A DNA stretch of 22,925 nt from CAYYJM01 sp964471755 (GCA_964471755.1 CAYYJM010000078.1:1-22925); one strand, 5' to 3'; counted from the first letter of the stretch, positions 1 to 7,761 are shown. Translations and numbers: made by a program. Notes: generated by a model not told the origin, from the sequence alone.

Positions 1-1
1 C

Positions 2-112
2 TATCTCGTCGCCGGCTGGACGGTGGTGGTGCTGGCCCTGCTCGCCGTGGGCGTGCTGGGGCGCTTTCTGTTCCTGGTCCGCTGGCTGCGGCCGGCCACG
101 GTCAAGCGCTGA
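2..112 (+). CDS. C-terminal end of a membrane protein (5' truncated)
   Basis: The frame is open from the window edge and stops with TGA at 110-112, giving 36 visible residues. They form one strongly hydrophobic stretch rich in Val, Leu and Ala (starting YLVAGWTVVVLALLAVGVLG), followed by a basic, Trp- and Arg-containing tail ending ATVKR. This looks like a last transmembrane helix with a short positively charged cytoplasmic end. The family cannot be named from so little; a transporter permease is one possibility among many. The S9 peptidase gene starts about 48 bp downstream on the same strand, so the two could share a transcript. Confidence 0.55.
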   Translation, partial: YLVAGWTVVVLALLAVGVLGRFLFLVRWLRPATVKR

Positions 113-159
113 CCGGTCTGGACCTGATCTTGAACCTTCCGAGGATGGTGAGGCGATTC

Positions 160-2250
160 ATGGAGCGACTGGTATTTCTGGGCGCGGTGCTGCTGGTGAG
201 CCTGCTGCCGGCGATGGTCTTTGCCGAGGGCAAACGGCCGATGAAGGTCGATGACCTGTTCCGCTTTCAGCGACTCGGCGACGCGCAGGTCAGCCCGGAC
301 GGCAAGTGGGTCGTCTACACGCTCGGCACCGTGGACTTCAAGGCGAACAAGGTCGTGACGCATCTCTGGATGGCTCCGACGGTCGAGGGCGAGCCCCGGC
401 AACTAACCTCCAGCGGCAAGCGCGACGCTCATCCACGCTGGAGCCCGGACGGCAAACAGATTCTGTTCGAGTCAACGCGAAGCGGATCGAACCAGCTCTG
501 GGTTCTCTCGCTCGACGGCGGCGAGGCTCGCCAGTTGACGAACCTGGCCACCGGCGCGGAGGGCGGTCAGTGGTCGCCCGATGGCAAGTCGATTGCGTTC
601 GTCTCGACCGTCTATCCCGAGTTCTCGAGCCGGCCGCTCGCCGAGAGCGATCGGCTCAACCGCGAGAAGATCGAGGCGATCGAAAAGAGCCCGGTCAAGG
701 CGAAGGTCTTCACGAAGCTGTTCTACCGTCACTGGGATTCTTACGTCGAGGATAAGCGGCAGCACCTCTTCGTCCTGTCGCTGGGCGGCAACGGCGAGCC
801 GAAGGACATCACTCCCGGCGATCGGGATTTCAACCCGACGTCAAGCACGTTCTCGATGGGAGACGACTTCGCCTGGAGTCCGGATGGATCGCACCTGCTG
901 ATGACCGCGCCGCCGGAGCGGAACGAGGCGTGGAGTACGAATCACGACATCCTGCGCGTGCCGGTTACCGGCGGCAAGATCGAGAGCCTGACGAAGCAAA
1001 ACGAGGCGGCCGATGGCGGACCGCGCTTCTCGCCGGACGGCAAGCACCTCGCCTTCCGCCGTCAGACGAAGGCCGGCTACGAGGCGGATCGCTGGGACCT
1101 GTACGTTGTCGCCGTCAACCCGGATGGGTCGTGGCGGGGAAAACCGCAGCAGTTGACCGGGGCGGACCTCGATCGATCGGTCGGCGACATCGTCTGGTTC
1201 CGGCCGGACCTGATCGCCTTCCTGACCGAGGAGGACGGAGCGAGTGCCCTCTACCTGACACCGTTGACCGGCGGCAAGGCGGAGCGGCGTGAGCCACCGC
1301 TCGGCGGCCAGGTCACGTCGCTATCGGCGAGTTCGTCGTCGGGCCGGATGGCGGCGACGATCGCGCGGATGGATCGGCCGGCCGAAGTGTTCACGTTCGA
1401 CCGGGCGGGTCTGCCGAAGAACATCAGCAACGCGAACACGAAACTCCTGGGCGAACTGGATCTGCCCCGGCCGGAGAGCGTCCTCATCCCGGTCGAGGGG
1501 GCGAAGATGCAGATGTGGATTCTGAAGCCGCCGGGCTTCGATCCGAGCAAGAAATGGCCGCTGGTCTACCTCGTTCATGGCGGCCCGCAGGGAGCGTGGG
1601 AGGACGGCTGGAGCTTCCGCTGGAATCCGGAGTTGTGGGCCGCTCAGGGCTACGTCGTCGCGCTGCCGAACCCGCGTGGGTCCACCGGTTTCGGCCAGAA
1701 GTTCACCGACGACATCTCCGGCGACTGGGGCGGCAAGTGCTTCGATGATCTGATGGCCGGCCTGGCGTATCTGGAGAAGCGGCCGTACATCGACACGAAC
1801 CGGATGGCCTCGGCCGGGGCGTCGTTCGGCGGCTACATGATGAACTGGTTCCAGGGCAACACGACCAAATTCAAGACGCTGATCACGCACTGCGGCGTCT
1901 ACAACTTCGAGAGCATGTACGCGACGACCGAGGAGTTGTGGTTCGACGAGTGGGAGCATGGCGGCCCACCGTGGGGACCGAACCGGGCCAGCTACGAGAA
2001 GCACTCGCCGCACAGGAAGGCGGCGAACTTCAAGACGCCGATGCTGATCATCCACAACGATCTCGATTTTCGCGTGCCGGTCAGCGAGGGGCACCAGTTG
2101 TTCACCACGCTCCAGCGACTCGGCGTGCCGTCGAAGTTCATCAACTTTCCGGACGAGGGCCACTGGGTGCTGAAGCCGGCGAACAGTGAGTTCTGGCACC
2201 GTGAGGTGTTCGCCTGGCTGGCGAAGTATGCGCCACCAGGCGGAAAGTAA
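160..2250 (+). CDS. Exported S9-family peptidase (prolyl oligopeptidase / acylaminoacyl-peptidase type)
   Basis: This 696-residue serine peptidase should cleave short peptides outside the cytoplasm. The N-terminus is a signal peptide (MERLVFLGAVLLVSLLPAMVFA, then EGKRP). Residues about 35-400 hold WD40-like propeller blades with repeated WSPDGK/FSPDGK motifs, which normally gate access to the active site. The C-terminal alpha/beta hydrolase domain (about 440-696) has the nucleophile elbow GASFGG with Ser555, the acid Asp636 in DFRVP and His668 in DEGHW, so the triad is intact. ATG 160 was chosen over TTG 130 and ATG 145 because GGTGAGG lies 6 nt upstream and the signal peptide then starts cleanly. 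It ends 12 bp from the convergent oxidoreductase gene. The substrate is not predictable; acylaminoacyl- or dipeptidyl-peptidase activity is inferred from the family. Confidence 0.93.
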   Translation: MERLVFLGAVLLVSLLPAMVFAEGKRPMKVDDLFRFQRLGDAQVSPDGKWVVYTLGTVDFKANKVVTHLWMAPTVEGEPRQLTSSGKRDAHPRWSPDGKQILFESTRSGSNQLWVLSLDGGEARQLTNLATGAEGGQWSPDGKSIAFVSTVYPEFSSRPLAESDRLNREKIEAIEKSPVKAKVFTKLFYRHWDSYVEDKRQHLFVLSLGGNGEPKDITPGDRDFNPTSSTFSMGDDFAWSPDGSHLLMTAPPERNEAWSTNHDILRVPVTGGKIESLTKQNEAADGGPRFSPDGKHLAFRRQTKAGYEADRWDLYVVAVNPDGSWRGKPQQLTGADLDRSVGDIVWFRPDLIAFLTEEDGASALYLTPLTGGKAERREPPLGGQVTSLSASSSSGRMAATIARMDRPAEVFTFDRAGLPKNISNANTKLLGELDLPRPESVLIPVEGAKMQMWILKPPGFDPSKKWPLVYLVHGGPQGAWEDGWSFRWNPELWAAQGYVVALPNPRGSTGFGQKFTDDISGDWGGKCFDDLMAGLAYLEKRPYIDTNRMASAGASFGGYMMNWFQGNTTKFKTLITHCGVYNFESMYATTEELWFDEWEHGGPPWGPNRASYEKHSPHRKAANFKTPMLIIHNDLDFRVPVSEGHQLFTTLQRLGVPSKFINFPDEGHWVLKPANSEFWHREVFAWLAKYAPPGGK

Positions 2251-2262
2251 GACGCTGGAACA

Positions 2263-4485
2263 TCACGATGGCACCACGCTGAGGCCGACGCGACCCTCGT
2301 CGCCCGGCCTCGTCAGTGGTTCCGGCTCGATGGTGATCGTCACCGCCTTGAACGCCGGCGTCTGCGAGCGCGGATCGACACCATCCGGGACGAGGACGTT
2401 TGCCTCGGGAAAGTACATCACGGCATTGCCCGCCCGCACGTCAAACTCGCGGACCAGGACGGTCAGGGAGCCGACGGCGCTCCGCACGACGACACGCTGA
2501 TCCACCTTCAGACCGAGTCGGCGGATGTCGTCGCGGGCCATCAGGATCACGTCCCGCCGATCCTGGCCGCGGTAGAGATCCTCCTCCTCGTAGACGACCG
2601 TGTTGAACTGCCCCTCGGAGCGGATCGTCATCAGCTTCACCTCGCGGTCCTTCAGCTCGCGACGGGGCAGGGGATCGGCGGCGAAGACGGCCTTGCCACT
2701 GGCCGTGGCGAACGTCGGCGTGTGCTTGATCCGACCGCCGACGTGGAACTCCTTTCGCGTCGTGTCGATTTCGGCCAGGCCGGCGTAGCCCGGCACGATC
2801 TTCGCGATCATCTGCCGCAGATGACAGAGACTTGACAGTTCGTTCCAGGCGACGGGCGAGTTGCCCAGGAGTCGTTCGCCGAGGGCGGCGATCACCTCGA
2901 CCTCGCTGCGGGTGCCGGGCTGCCGTTCGGGGCCGCCGTCGGACAGGCGGACGAAGTTGAACATGGACTCCTGCGTCGTCGGTTCCGGTTCCTCGTCGCG
3001 TGCCTTGACCGGCAGGATGAGCGTCTCGCGGCCCGTCCCCCAGGCGTGGCCGGTGTTCAGGGTCGTACTCAGGTAGGCGACGAAATCGAGTTTGCTCAGC
3101 GCCTCGTGAGCGAAGGTCGCGTGCGGATTGCTGCCGAAGAGGTTGCCGCCGAGGCAGACGGCCGTGCGGAGCTGACCCGCATGAGCGGCCCGCATGCAGG
3201 CCATCGTGTCCAGGCCCGGCGAACGCGGCAGCGTCACGCCGAGAAGCGATTCGAGGTTCTCCAGGATCTCACGCTTGAGGTTGGGTGCCACGCCCATCGA
3301 GCCGACACCCTGGACGTTCGAGTGACCACGGATTGGCAGCAGGCCCGCGTGTGGCCGACCGACCATGCCGCGGAGCAGGGCGAGATTGACGATCGCGCGG
3401 ACGTTCTCGACGCCATGTTCGTGATGCGTGATGCCCATCGTCCAGCCGAAGACGGTGCCCTTCGAGCGGAGGTACAGTTCGGCCGCCTGGCTGATGGTCG
3501 CGCGATCGACACCGGAGCCGGCCTCGATCGCCGACCACGGCGTTGCCTCGACCAGAGCCTTGTAGGCATCGTATCCCTCGGTGGCCGAGGCGAGGAAGTC
3601 GCGGTCCTCGCCGCCGCGTTCGAGGACGATCTTGGCCACGCCGAGAAGGAAGGCCATGTCGCCGCCGATGTGCGGCTGGACGTAGAGACTGGCGATCTTC
3701 GAGCCGAAGAGCAGGCTCCAGACGTCGGACGGAACGCGGAAGTTGACCAGGCCGACCTCGCGCACCGGGTTGACGACGACGACTTGACCGCCACGCCGAC
3801 GGATGGTCATCAGAGTCCGCATCATGCGTGGATGATTCGACGCCGGGTTGCCGCCGATGAGGAAGAAGAGATCGCACTTCTCGACGTCGTCGAGCGTGAC
3901 GGTCGCGGTGCCGGTGCCGACCGACAGACCGAGTCCGACGCCGCTGGCCTGATGACAGTAGTAGGAGCAGTTGTTGACGTAGTTGGTGCCGTGGAGTCGG
4001 GCGAGAAGCTGGTAGAGGAAGCCGGCCTCGTTCGACGATCGGCCGCTGGCGTAGAAGAAGGTCTGATCGGCCGGCGTGCGGCGCATCTGGTCGGCGAGGC
4101 GCGTGAGGGCGTCGTCCCAGGTGAGAACGCGGTAGTGAGTGTCGCCCGGCCCGGCATACAGCGGAGCGACGAGCCGGCCGCAGTATTCGAGTTCACGCGG
4201 CGACAGGGTGCGGAGCTGGGCAATGGAGTACTTCGCGAAGAACTCGGGCGAGAGGCCTTTCTGAAGGTCGGCGACCATGGCCTGGAGCGACTTCTTGCAG
4301 ACCTCGGGCCAGTGGCCGGCCTCGTTGCGCATGCCGCCGGCCTGGCCGCCCATGCCCAGGGCGCAGGTCTTGCAGGCGTTCTTCGTGCGCATGGCACGCC
4401 AGAGCCGCCACCAGCCGACGCGGTTGGCCATGCGCAGGGTGTACCAGATCGCCGCCCAGCCGCCGCCACTGCCTGGCCGTTTCAT
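2263..4485 (-). CDS. YdeP/FdhF-type molybdopterin oxidoreductase, alpha subunit
   Basis: This 740-residue molybdopterin enzyme resembles formate dehydrogenase-like alpha subunits of the YdeP type (TIGR01701 family by recognition). The N-terminal region has C38-x2-C41 (NACKTCALGMGGQ), C63 and C102, a possible Fe-S cluster site. Residues 167-199 carry the family stretch NYVNNCSYYCHQASG and GTATVTLDD. FLIGGNPASNHPR (208-220) is typical of the cofactor-binding core. The C-terminal 130 residues form the dinucleotide-binding beta-barrel, with the SEGQFNTVVYEEEDLYRG segment. ATG 4485 has GAGG about 11 nt upstream. No fdhD, electron-transfer subunit or cofactor genes lie nearby, so the redox partner is unknown. 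YdeP homologues have been linked to acid resistance in E. coli; the substrate here is not predictable. Confidence 0.9.
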   Translation of the reverse strand: MKRPGSGGGWAAIWYTLRMANRVGWWRLWRAMRTKNACKTCALGMGGQAGGMRNEAGHWPEVCKKSLQAMVADLQKGLSPEFFAKYSIAQLRTLSPRELEYCGRLVAPLYAGPGDTHYRVLTWDDALTRLADQMRRTPADQTFFYASGRSSNEAGFLYQLLARLHGTNYVNNCSYYCHQASGVGLGLSVGTGTATVTLDDVEKCDLFFLIGGNPASNHPRMMRTLMTIRRRGGQVVVVNPVREVGLVNFRVPSDVWSLLFGSKIASLYVQPHIGGDMAFLLGVAKIVLERGGEDRDFLASATEGYDAYKALVEATPWSAIEAGSGVDRATISQAAELYLRSKGTVFGWTMGITHHEHGVENVRAIVNLALLRGMVGRPHAGLLPIRGHSNVQGVGSMGVAPNLKREILENLESLLGVTLPRSPGLDTMACMRAAHAGQLRTAVCLGGNLFGSNPHATFAHEALSKLDFVAYLSTTLNTGHAWGTGRETLILPVKARDEEPEPTTQESMFNFVRLSDGGPERQPGTRSEVEVIAALGERLLGNSPVAWNELSSLCHLRQMIAKIVPGYAGLAEIDTTRKEFHVGGRIKHTPTFATASGKAVFAADPLPRRELKDREVKLMTIRSEGQFNTVVYEEEDLYRGQDRRDVILMARDDIRRLGLKVDQRVVVRSAVGSLTVLVREFDVRAGNAVMYFPEANVLVPDGVDPRSQTPAFKAVTITIEPEPLTRPGDEGRVGLSVVPS

Positions 4486-4558
4486 CGTCGTGTCCTCGTC
4501 GCGCGGGGTCCGAGGAATACCTTACCGCAGCCGGGGTGCGGTTGCCACAGAACCTCCG

Positions 4559-4634
4559 GGCGAGCGGCGCAGCGTTAGCTCGCCGGTCCTTCACGCGAAG
4601 AAAGAACCGGCGAGCTGACGCTGCGCCGCTCGCC
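4559..4634. repeat. Long inverted repeat, 33-bp arms
   Basis: The arms at 4559-4591 and 4602-4634 are reverse complements with two transition mismatches and a 10-nt loop. The left arm begins GGCGAGCGGCGCAGCG and the right arm ends CGCTGCGCCGCTCGCC. A partial copy of the outer end (CCGCTCGCCTT) recurs at 4673-4683. It sits between the divergent oxidoreductase and QW-repeat genes, so it is unlikely to be a simple terminator. It looks like a dispersed REP/MITE-like palindrome. There is no T-run after the hairpin. Confidence 0.8.
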
Positions 4635-4701
4635 TTGCGATTGATGGGGCGAGTTCCGATACTGGATAGAGACCGCTCGCCTTCTTCCACGAGATACCGC
4701 C

Positions 4702-5628
4702 ATGTGGCCGTTCCTGCTCCTGCTGTGGCTGGCTCCCACGAACGAGGCGACGCCGGAAGAACGGGCCATCGCCGCCCTGGCCCCGGCGGTCAAGGCCTGG
4801 CGGCCGGAGAACCGCTGCTGCTCGTGCCATCACAACGCGGACGCGGCCCGGTCGCTGTATCGCGCCGCGACGGCCGGCCTGGCCGTGCCCGGAGACGCCC
4901 TGACCGAGACGACCGCCTGGCTCGGTCGGCCCGCCGGCTGGGCCAACAACGGCGGCGAAGGCCCCTTCAACGACCGGAATCTGGCCACGCTCCAGTTCAC
5001 CAACGCCCTCGCCGTCGCCCTGGAGACGGGCCGCCTCAAGGAGCGTGCCCCGCTCGTCAAGGCCGCTCGCTGGGTCGCCGATCTCCAGCAGGCCGACGGC
5101 TCCTGGAAGGCCGACAGCGACGACATCCCCGGCACTCCAGCGACACATGGCCGACACCTCGCCACGAGCCTCGCCCTCCAGACCCTCCGCGCTGCCGATG
5201 CGAAGACCCACGCGGAGGCGATTCGCAAGGCCGAGCGCTGGCTGCAGACGACGAAGCTCGTCAACGTCTATCAGGCCGCCGCCGTCCTGCTCGGCCTGGG
5301 CCGGGCTGACGACGAGGCGGCACGAAGGCAGCGTACGGCGTGCCTCGACCTGATCCGTCGCGGCGAGGCTCGCACCGGCGGTTGGGGTCCTTACGTTCGC
5401 GGCGCGACCGAGCCGTTCGACACGGCCCTGGTCCTGGTCGCCCTCTCCAGCCAGGAGCCGACCGACGAGTTGCGTGGGATGCTGCGTCGCGGTCGGGCCG
5501 CCCTGATTAGTTGGCAGGAAAGGGACGGCACCTGGCCGCCGACGACTCGCCCGGCCGGGGCCGAGAGCTACGCCCAGCGCACCGCCACCACCGCCTGGGC
5601 GCTGTGGGCGCTGATCCGGACGCGGTAA
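4702..5628 (+). CDS. Secreted squalene-cyclase-like (alpha/alpha toroid) protein with CxxCH motif
   Basis: This 308-residue protein has a short hydrophobic N-terminus (MWPFLLLLWLAP) that probably acts as a signal sequence. C39-C40-S41-C42-H43 is a CxxCH motif of the covalent haem c type, directly after the leader. The rest is helical with three QW-like motifs (Q/ExxxGxW) at 129-135, 222-228 and 272-278. These are typical of terpenoid-cyclase / prenyltransferase alpha-alpha barrels. The catalytic DxDD motif of true squalene-hopene cyclases is not visible, and the protein is about half their length, so cyclase activity is doubtful. A periplasmic scaffold or haem protein is more plausible. ATG 4702 has only a weak GAGAT upstream. 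A nested palindrome follows its stop, and pgl starts 84 bp on. Confidence 0.8.
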   Translation: MWPFLLLLWLAPTNEATPEERAIAALAPAVKAWRPENRCCSCHHNADAARSLYRAATAGLAVPGDALTETTAWLGRPAGWANNGGEGPFNDRNLATLQFTNALAVALETGRLKERAPLVKAARWVADLQQADGSWKADSDDIPGTPATHGRHLATSLALQTLRAADAKTHAEAIRKAERWLQTTKLVNVYQAAAVLLGLGRADDEAARRQRTACLDLIRRGEARTGGWGPYVRGATEPFDTALVLVALSSQEPTDELRGMLRRGRAALISWQERDGTWPPTTRPAGAESYAQRTATTAWALWALIRTR

Positions 5629-5629
5629 C

Positions 5630-5695
5630 CATTTAGCCGCCGGCTTGCCGGCGGTCTTCGTCGCGAATACCCGCCGGCAAGCCGGCGGCTAAATG
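5630..5695. repeat. Nested palindrome, perfect 25-bp arms
   Basis: The arms at 5630-5654 and 5671-5695 are perfect reverse complements with a 16-nt spacer. Each arm itself contains a smaller palindrome, CCGCCGGC-NN-GCCGGCGG, at 5637-5654 (centre TT) and 5671-5688 (centre AA). The element can therefore fold as one long hairpin or as two small ones. It lies between the stop of the QW-repeat gene and the ribosome-binding site of pgl, which starts directly after the right arm. It could act as an intergenic RNA structure or a mobile REP-like unit. Confidence 0.88.
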
Positions 5696-5711
5696 AAGAG
5701 GAGACACCGTC

Positions 5712-6446
5712 ATGTCACCGTCCGTGGAGATTCTGCCGACGCCCGAGGCTCTGGCCACACGCGCCGCTGACCTGTTCGTCACCCGCGCCGCCGAGGCGAT
5801 CACCGCGCGGGGTCGTTTCACCGTCGCCCTGGCCGGCGGCTCGACGCCGGAACGAACCTACCGATTGCTCGCAGGGACCGATCACGCCAGCCAGATCGAC
5901 TGGGCCCGCTGTCACTTCTTCCCGGGCGACGAGCGCTTCGTCCCGGTCGATGATCCGCGCAGCAACCTCGGCATGGCGCGCCGTTCGCTCCTCGATCACG
6001 TCGCCGTCCCGGCCGACAATATTCATGCCGTGCCGACGCACCTGGCGACGGTCCAGGAGGCCGCCATCGTTTACGGCCAGACGCTCACGCAGGCCTTCGG
6101 CGGGGCCATCATCTTCGATCTGCTCCTGCTCGGTCTCGGCGACGACGGCCACACCCTGTCGCTGTTCCCCGGCAAACCGGCCCTGACCGCGACGAATGTT
6201 GTCACCTGGAGTCCACCCGGCATTCTGCCGCCGCCGGTCGATCGCGTGACGCTGACGTTCCCGACGGCCAATGCCTGCCGTCATGTCGTCTTTCTGGTCA
6301 GCGGCGCGGCCAAGGCGGACATCGTCCCGAAGGTGCTGGCCGATGGGGTCGATCCGGCTGTCTATCCTGCGGCCGGCATCCGGCCCACCTCTGGAACGCT
6401 CACCTGGCTGCTCGACGCGGCGGCCGGTCGAGACGTGACACGTTGA
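5712..6446 (+). CDS. pgl: 6-phosphogluconolactonase
   Basis: This enzyme hydrolyses 6-phosphogluconolactone to 6-phosphogluconate in the oxidative pentose phosphate pathway, in the cytoplasm. The 244-residue protein is of normal length for the DevB/Pgl type and carries the family motifs: AGGSTP (41-46), GDERFVPVDD..SN (72-85) and GLGDDGHTLSLFPG (141-154). ATG 5712 has a strong AGAGGAGA Shine-Dalgarno just after the right arm of the preceding palindrome. Glucose-6-phosphate dehydrogenase and 6-phosphogluconate dehydrogenase genes are not in the window. Its stop lies 2 bp from the stop of the convergent PSP1 gene. Confidence 0.96.
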   Translation: MSPSVEILPTPEALATRAADLFVTRAAEAITARGRFTVALAGGSTPERTYRLLAGTDHASQIDWARCHFFPGDERFVPVDDPRSNLGMARRSLLDHVAVPADNIHAVPTHLATVQEAAIVYGQTLTQAFGGAIIFDLLLLGLGDDGHTLSLFPGKPALTATNVVTWSPPGILPPPVDRVTLTFPTANACRHVVFLVSGAAKADIVPKVLADGVDPAVYPAAGIRPTSGTLTWLLDAAAGRDVTR

Positions 6447-6448
6447 TG

Positions 6449-7090
6449 TCACAGCAACGGCGTACGGCGGCGATCCATCTCTTCGCGCAGGCGGGAGAAG
6501 TGTTCGCGGGTCTGCTTCTTGCTGCCGCAGGAGCCACACCCGCCGCTGCCGCAGGAGCCACCTTCGCTGCCACACGATCCGCAGCCGGCCGCGTGGTCGT
6601 GGTCCTCTTCCTCCGCCTCGGCCGGGGGATCGCTCAGGTTCAGCAGCTCGATGGTCAGGTCGAACTCGCCGGCCAGGCGGCTGACGAGTTCGCGTGGATC
6701 ACACGTCCCATCGGTGAGGTGATGCAGCACGCCTCGCTGTCCGTCGAGGAGGATCTCGGCGTCGAGAAACGCCAGCGGCAGACACCGTTCCTCGGCCAGT
6801 TGTACCGCCCGGCCGAGCAGGTCCAGTCCCCGCGCGGCCAGAGCGATTTCGCGGGCCTCGTCCTCCGGGCTCGCCAGCCGGACCAGGGCACCGACGGTCG
6901 TGTTCGGCAGGAAGGGGGCATGTTCCGCGCCCGCCTCGGCGAGGATCTCGCCCAGTTCGAGCCCGCGAAAGGTCCGCACGACGACGCGCTGACCGCGCTG
7001 GCAGACCAGGGCCGGCTCGGCCCGGAAGCGACCAAAGTCGGCCAGCCGACCGTGACGCACCAGATACTCGGAGAAACTCGGCGCGATCAT
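6449..7090 (-). CDS. PSP1-domain protein with Cys/Gly-rich C-terminal tail
   Basis: Residues about 75-152 match the PSP1 C-terminal domain known from the YaaT/RicT family: LPLAFLDAEILLDGQRGVLHHL, then DPRELVSRLAGEFDLTIELLNL. RicT works in a complex that carries Fe-S clusters and affects RNA processing in Bacillus; transfer of that role is inference. The tail is unusual. An acidic-His linker (EAEEEDHDHAAG, 158-169) leads into a Cys/Gly/Ser segment (169-190) with five cysteines (170, 173, 180, 185, 188), a likely metal site. The end is basic and helical. The ATG overlaps the TGA of the TPR-YggX gene as ATGA, which suggests translational coupling. Total length is 213 residues. Confidence 0.85.
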   Translation of the reverse strand: MIAPSFSEYLVRHGRLADFGRFRAEPALVCQRGQRVVVRTFRGLELGEILAEAGAEHAPFLPNTTVGALVRLASPEDEAREIALAARGLDLLGRAVQLAEERCLPLAFLDAEILLDGQRGVLHHLTDGTCDPRELVSRLAGEFDLTIELLNLSDPPAEAEEEDHDHAAGCGSCGSEGGSCGSGGCGSCGSKKQTREHFSRLREEMDRRRTPLL

Positions 7091-7737
7091 GCCTGCGGCA
7101 GACCGGTTGTTTGCGGCTCATCCAGGGCCAGGAACTCGCGCATGTAGCGGTCGTACTCCGCCTGGCCGCGATCCGTGCTGAGGTCGAGCCGCAACTCGTT
7201 GATCACCTTGATGCTGTAGTTGCGCAGCCATTCGTTCCAGCAGTCGGCGCAGACCTTCTCATGAATCTGCCGGCCGACCTCGTCCGACGATGGCGGTTTG
7301 GCCAGCTGCCGGGCTCGCGCGCCGTAGGCACACGTCGGCCGCTGACAGCGGAAGCCGTCCACGCCGGCGACGCCGCCGCCCACTGCCGCCGTCGGCATCG
7401 CCAGTTGCGGCGTCGTTCCGCCCAGTTCGACGATCAGTCGGCCCATCTCGTCGCGCGGCATGTTGTCGCCGCGCGACGACGCCACCTGATAGCCTTCCTG
7501 AGCGGTCTTCAGCGCCTCGTCGTTGCGACCCAGGGCGTGATAGCACTGGGCCATCAGCGCGTAGACCTTCGAGAAGTGCGGACTCAGTTCCAGCGTGCGC
7601 TGGAAGGACGCGATCGCCGCCTCGTGTTGTTTCGCTTCCATGAGGAGTTGGCCGAGGCGGTAGTGACCCAACTCGTTGTCCGGGTCGTCCTGGGCCATCT
7701 TGCGGAACTGAGCGATGCGATCGTCGAGGGAACTCAT
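7087..7737 (-). CDS. TPR protein fused to a YggX-like Fe(II)-trafficking domain
   Basis: This 216-residue cytoplasmic protein has two TPR repeats at about 23-84 (HYRLGQLLMEAKQHEAAIASF, then YALMAQCYHALGRNDEALKTA). A flexible Gly/Ala linker (117-128) leads to a C-terminal domain (129-205) resembling YggX, the Fe(II)-trafficking / oxidative-damage protection family: GRQIHEKVCADCWNEWLRNY, INELRLDL and MREFL. Here the domain carries four cysteines (C131, C136, C163, C166); the C163-x2-C166 pair replaces residues that are not Cys in the E. coli protein. ATG 7737 fits the start of the TPR fold; the open frame extends upstream only as a shadow of the neighbouring gene. It overlaps the PSP1 gene by 4 bp and follows a secreted-protein gene across a hairpin. 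Confidence 0.82.
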   Translation of the reverse strand: MSSLDDRIAQFRKMAQDDPDNELGHYRLGQLLMEAKQHEAAIASFQRTLELSPHFSKVYALMAQCYHALGRNDEALKTAQEGYQVASSRGDNMPRDEMGRLIVELGGTTPQLAMPTAAVGGGVAGVDGFRCQRPTCAYGARARQLAKPPSSDEVGRQIHEKVCADCWNEWLRNYSIKVINELRLDLSTDRGQAEYDRYMREFLALDEPQTTGLPQA

Positions 7738-7761
7738 CGGAGAAGTCTCTGCGAAGGGAAT

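Noticed and set aside
3046..4578. 510-residue open frame on the plus strand
   Set aside because: It lies antisense to the molybdopterin oxidoreductase, is rich in Arg, Ala, Val, Asp and Glu, and has no recognisable motif; it is a high-GC shadow.
4536..5309. Arg-rich open frames across the inverted repeat at 4559-4634
   Set aside because: They translate the repeat and then run out of frame over the QW-repeat gene.
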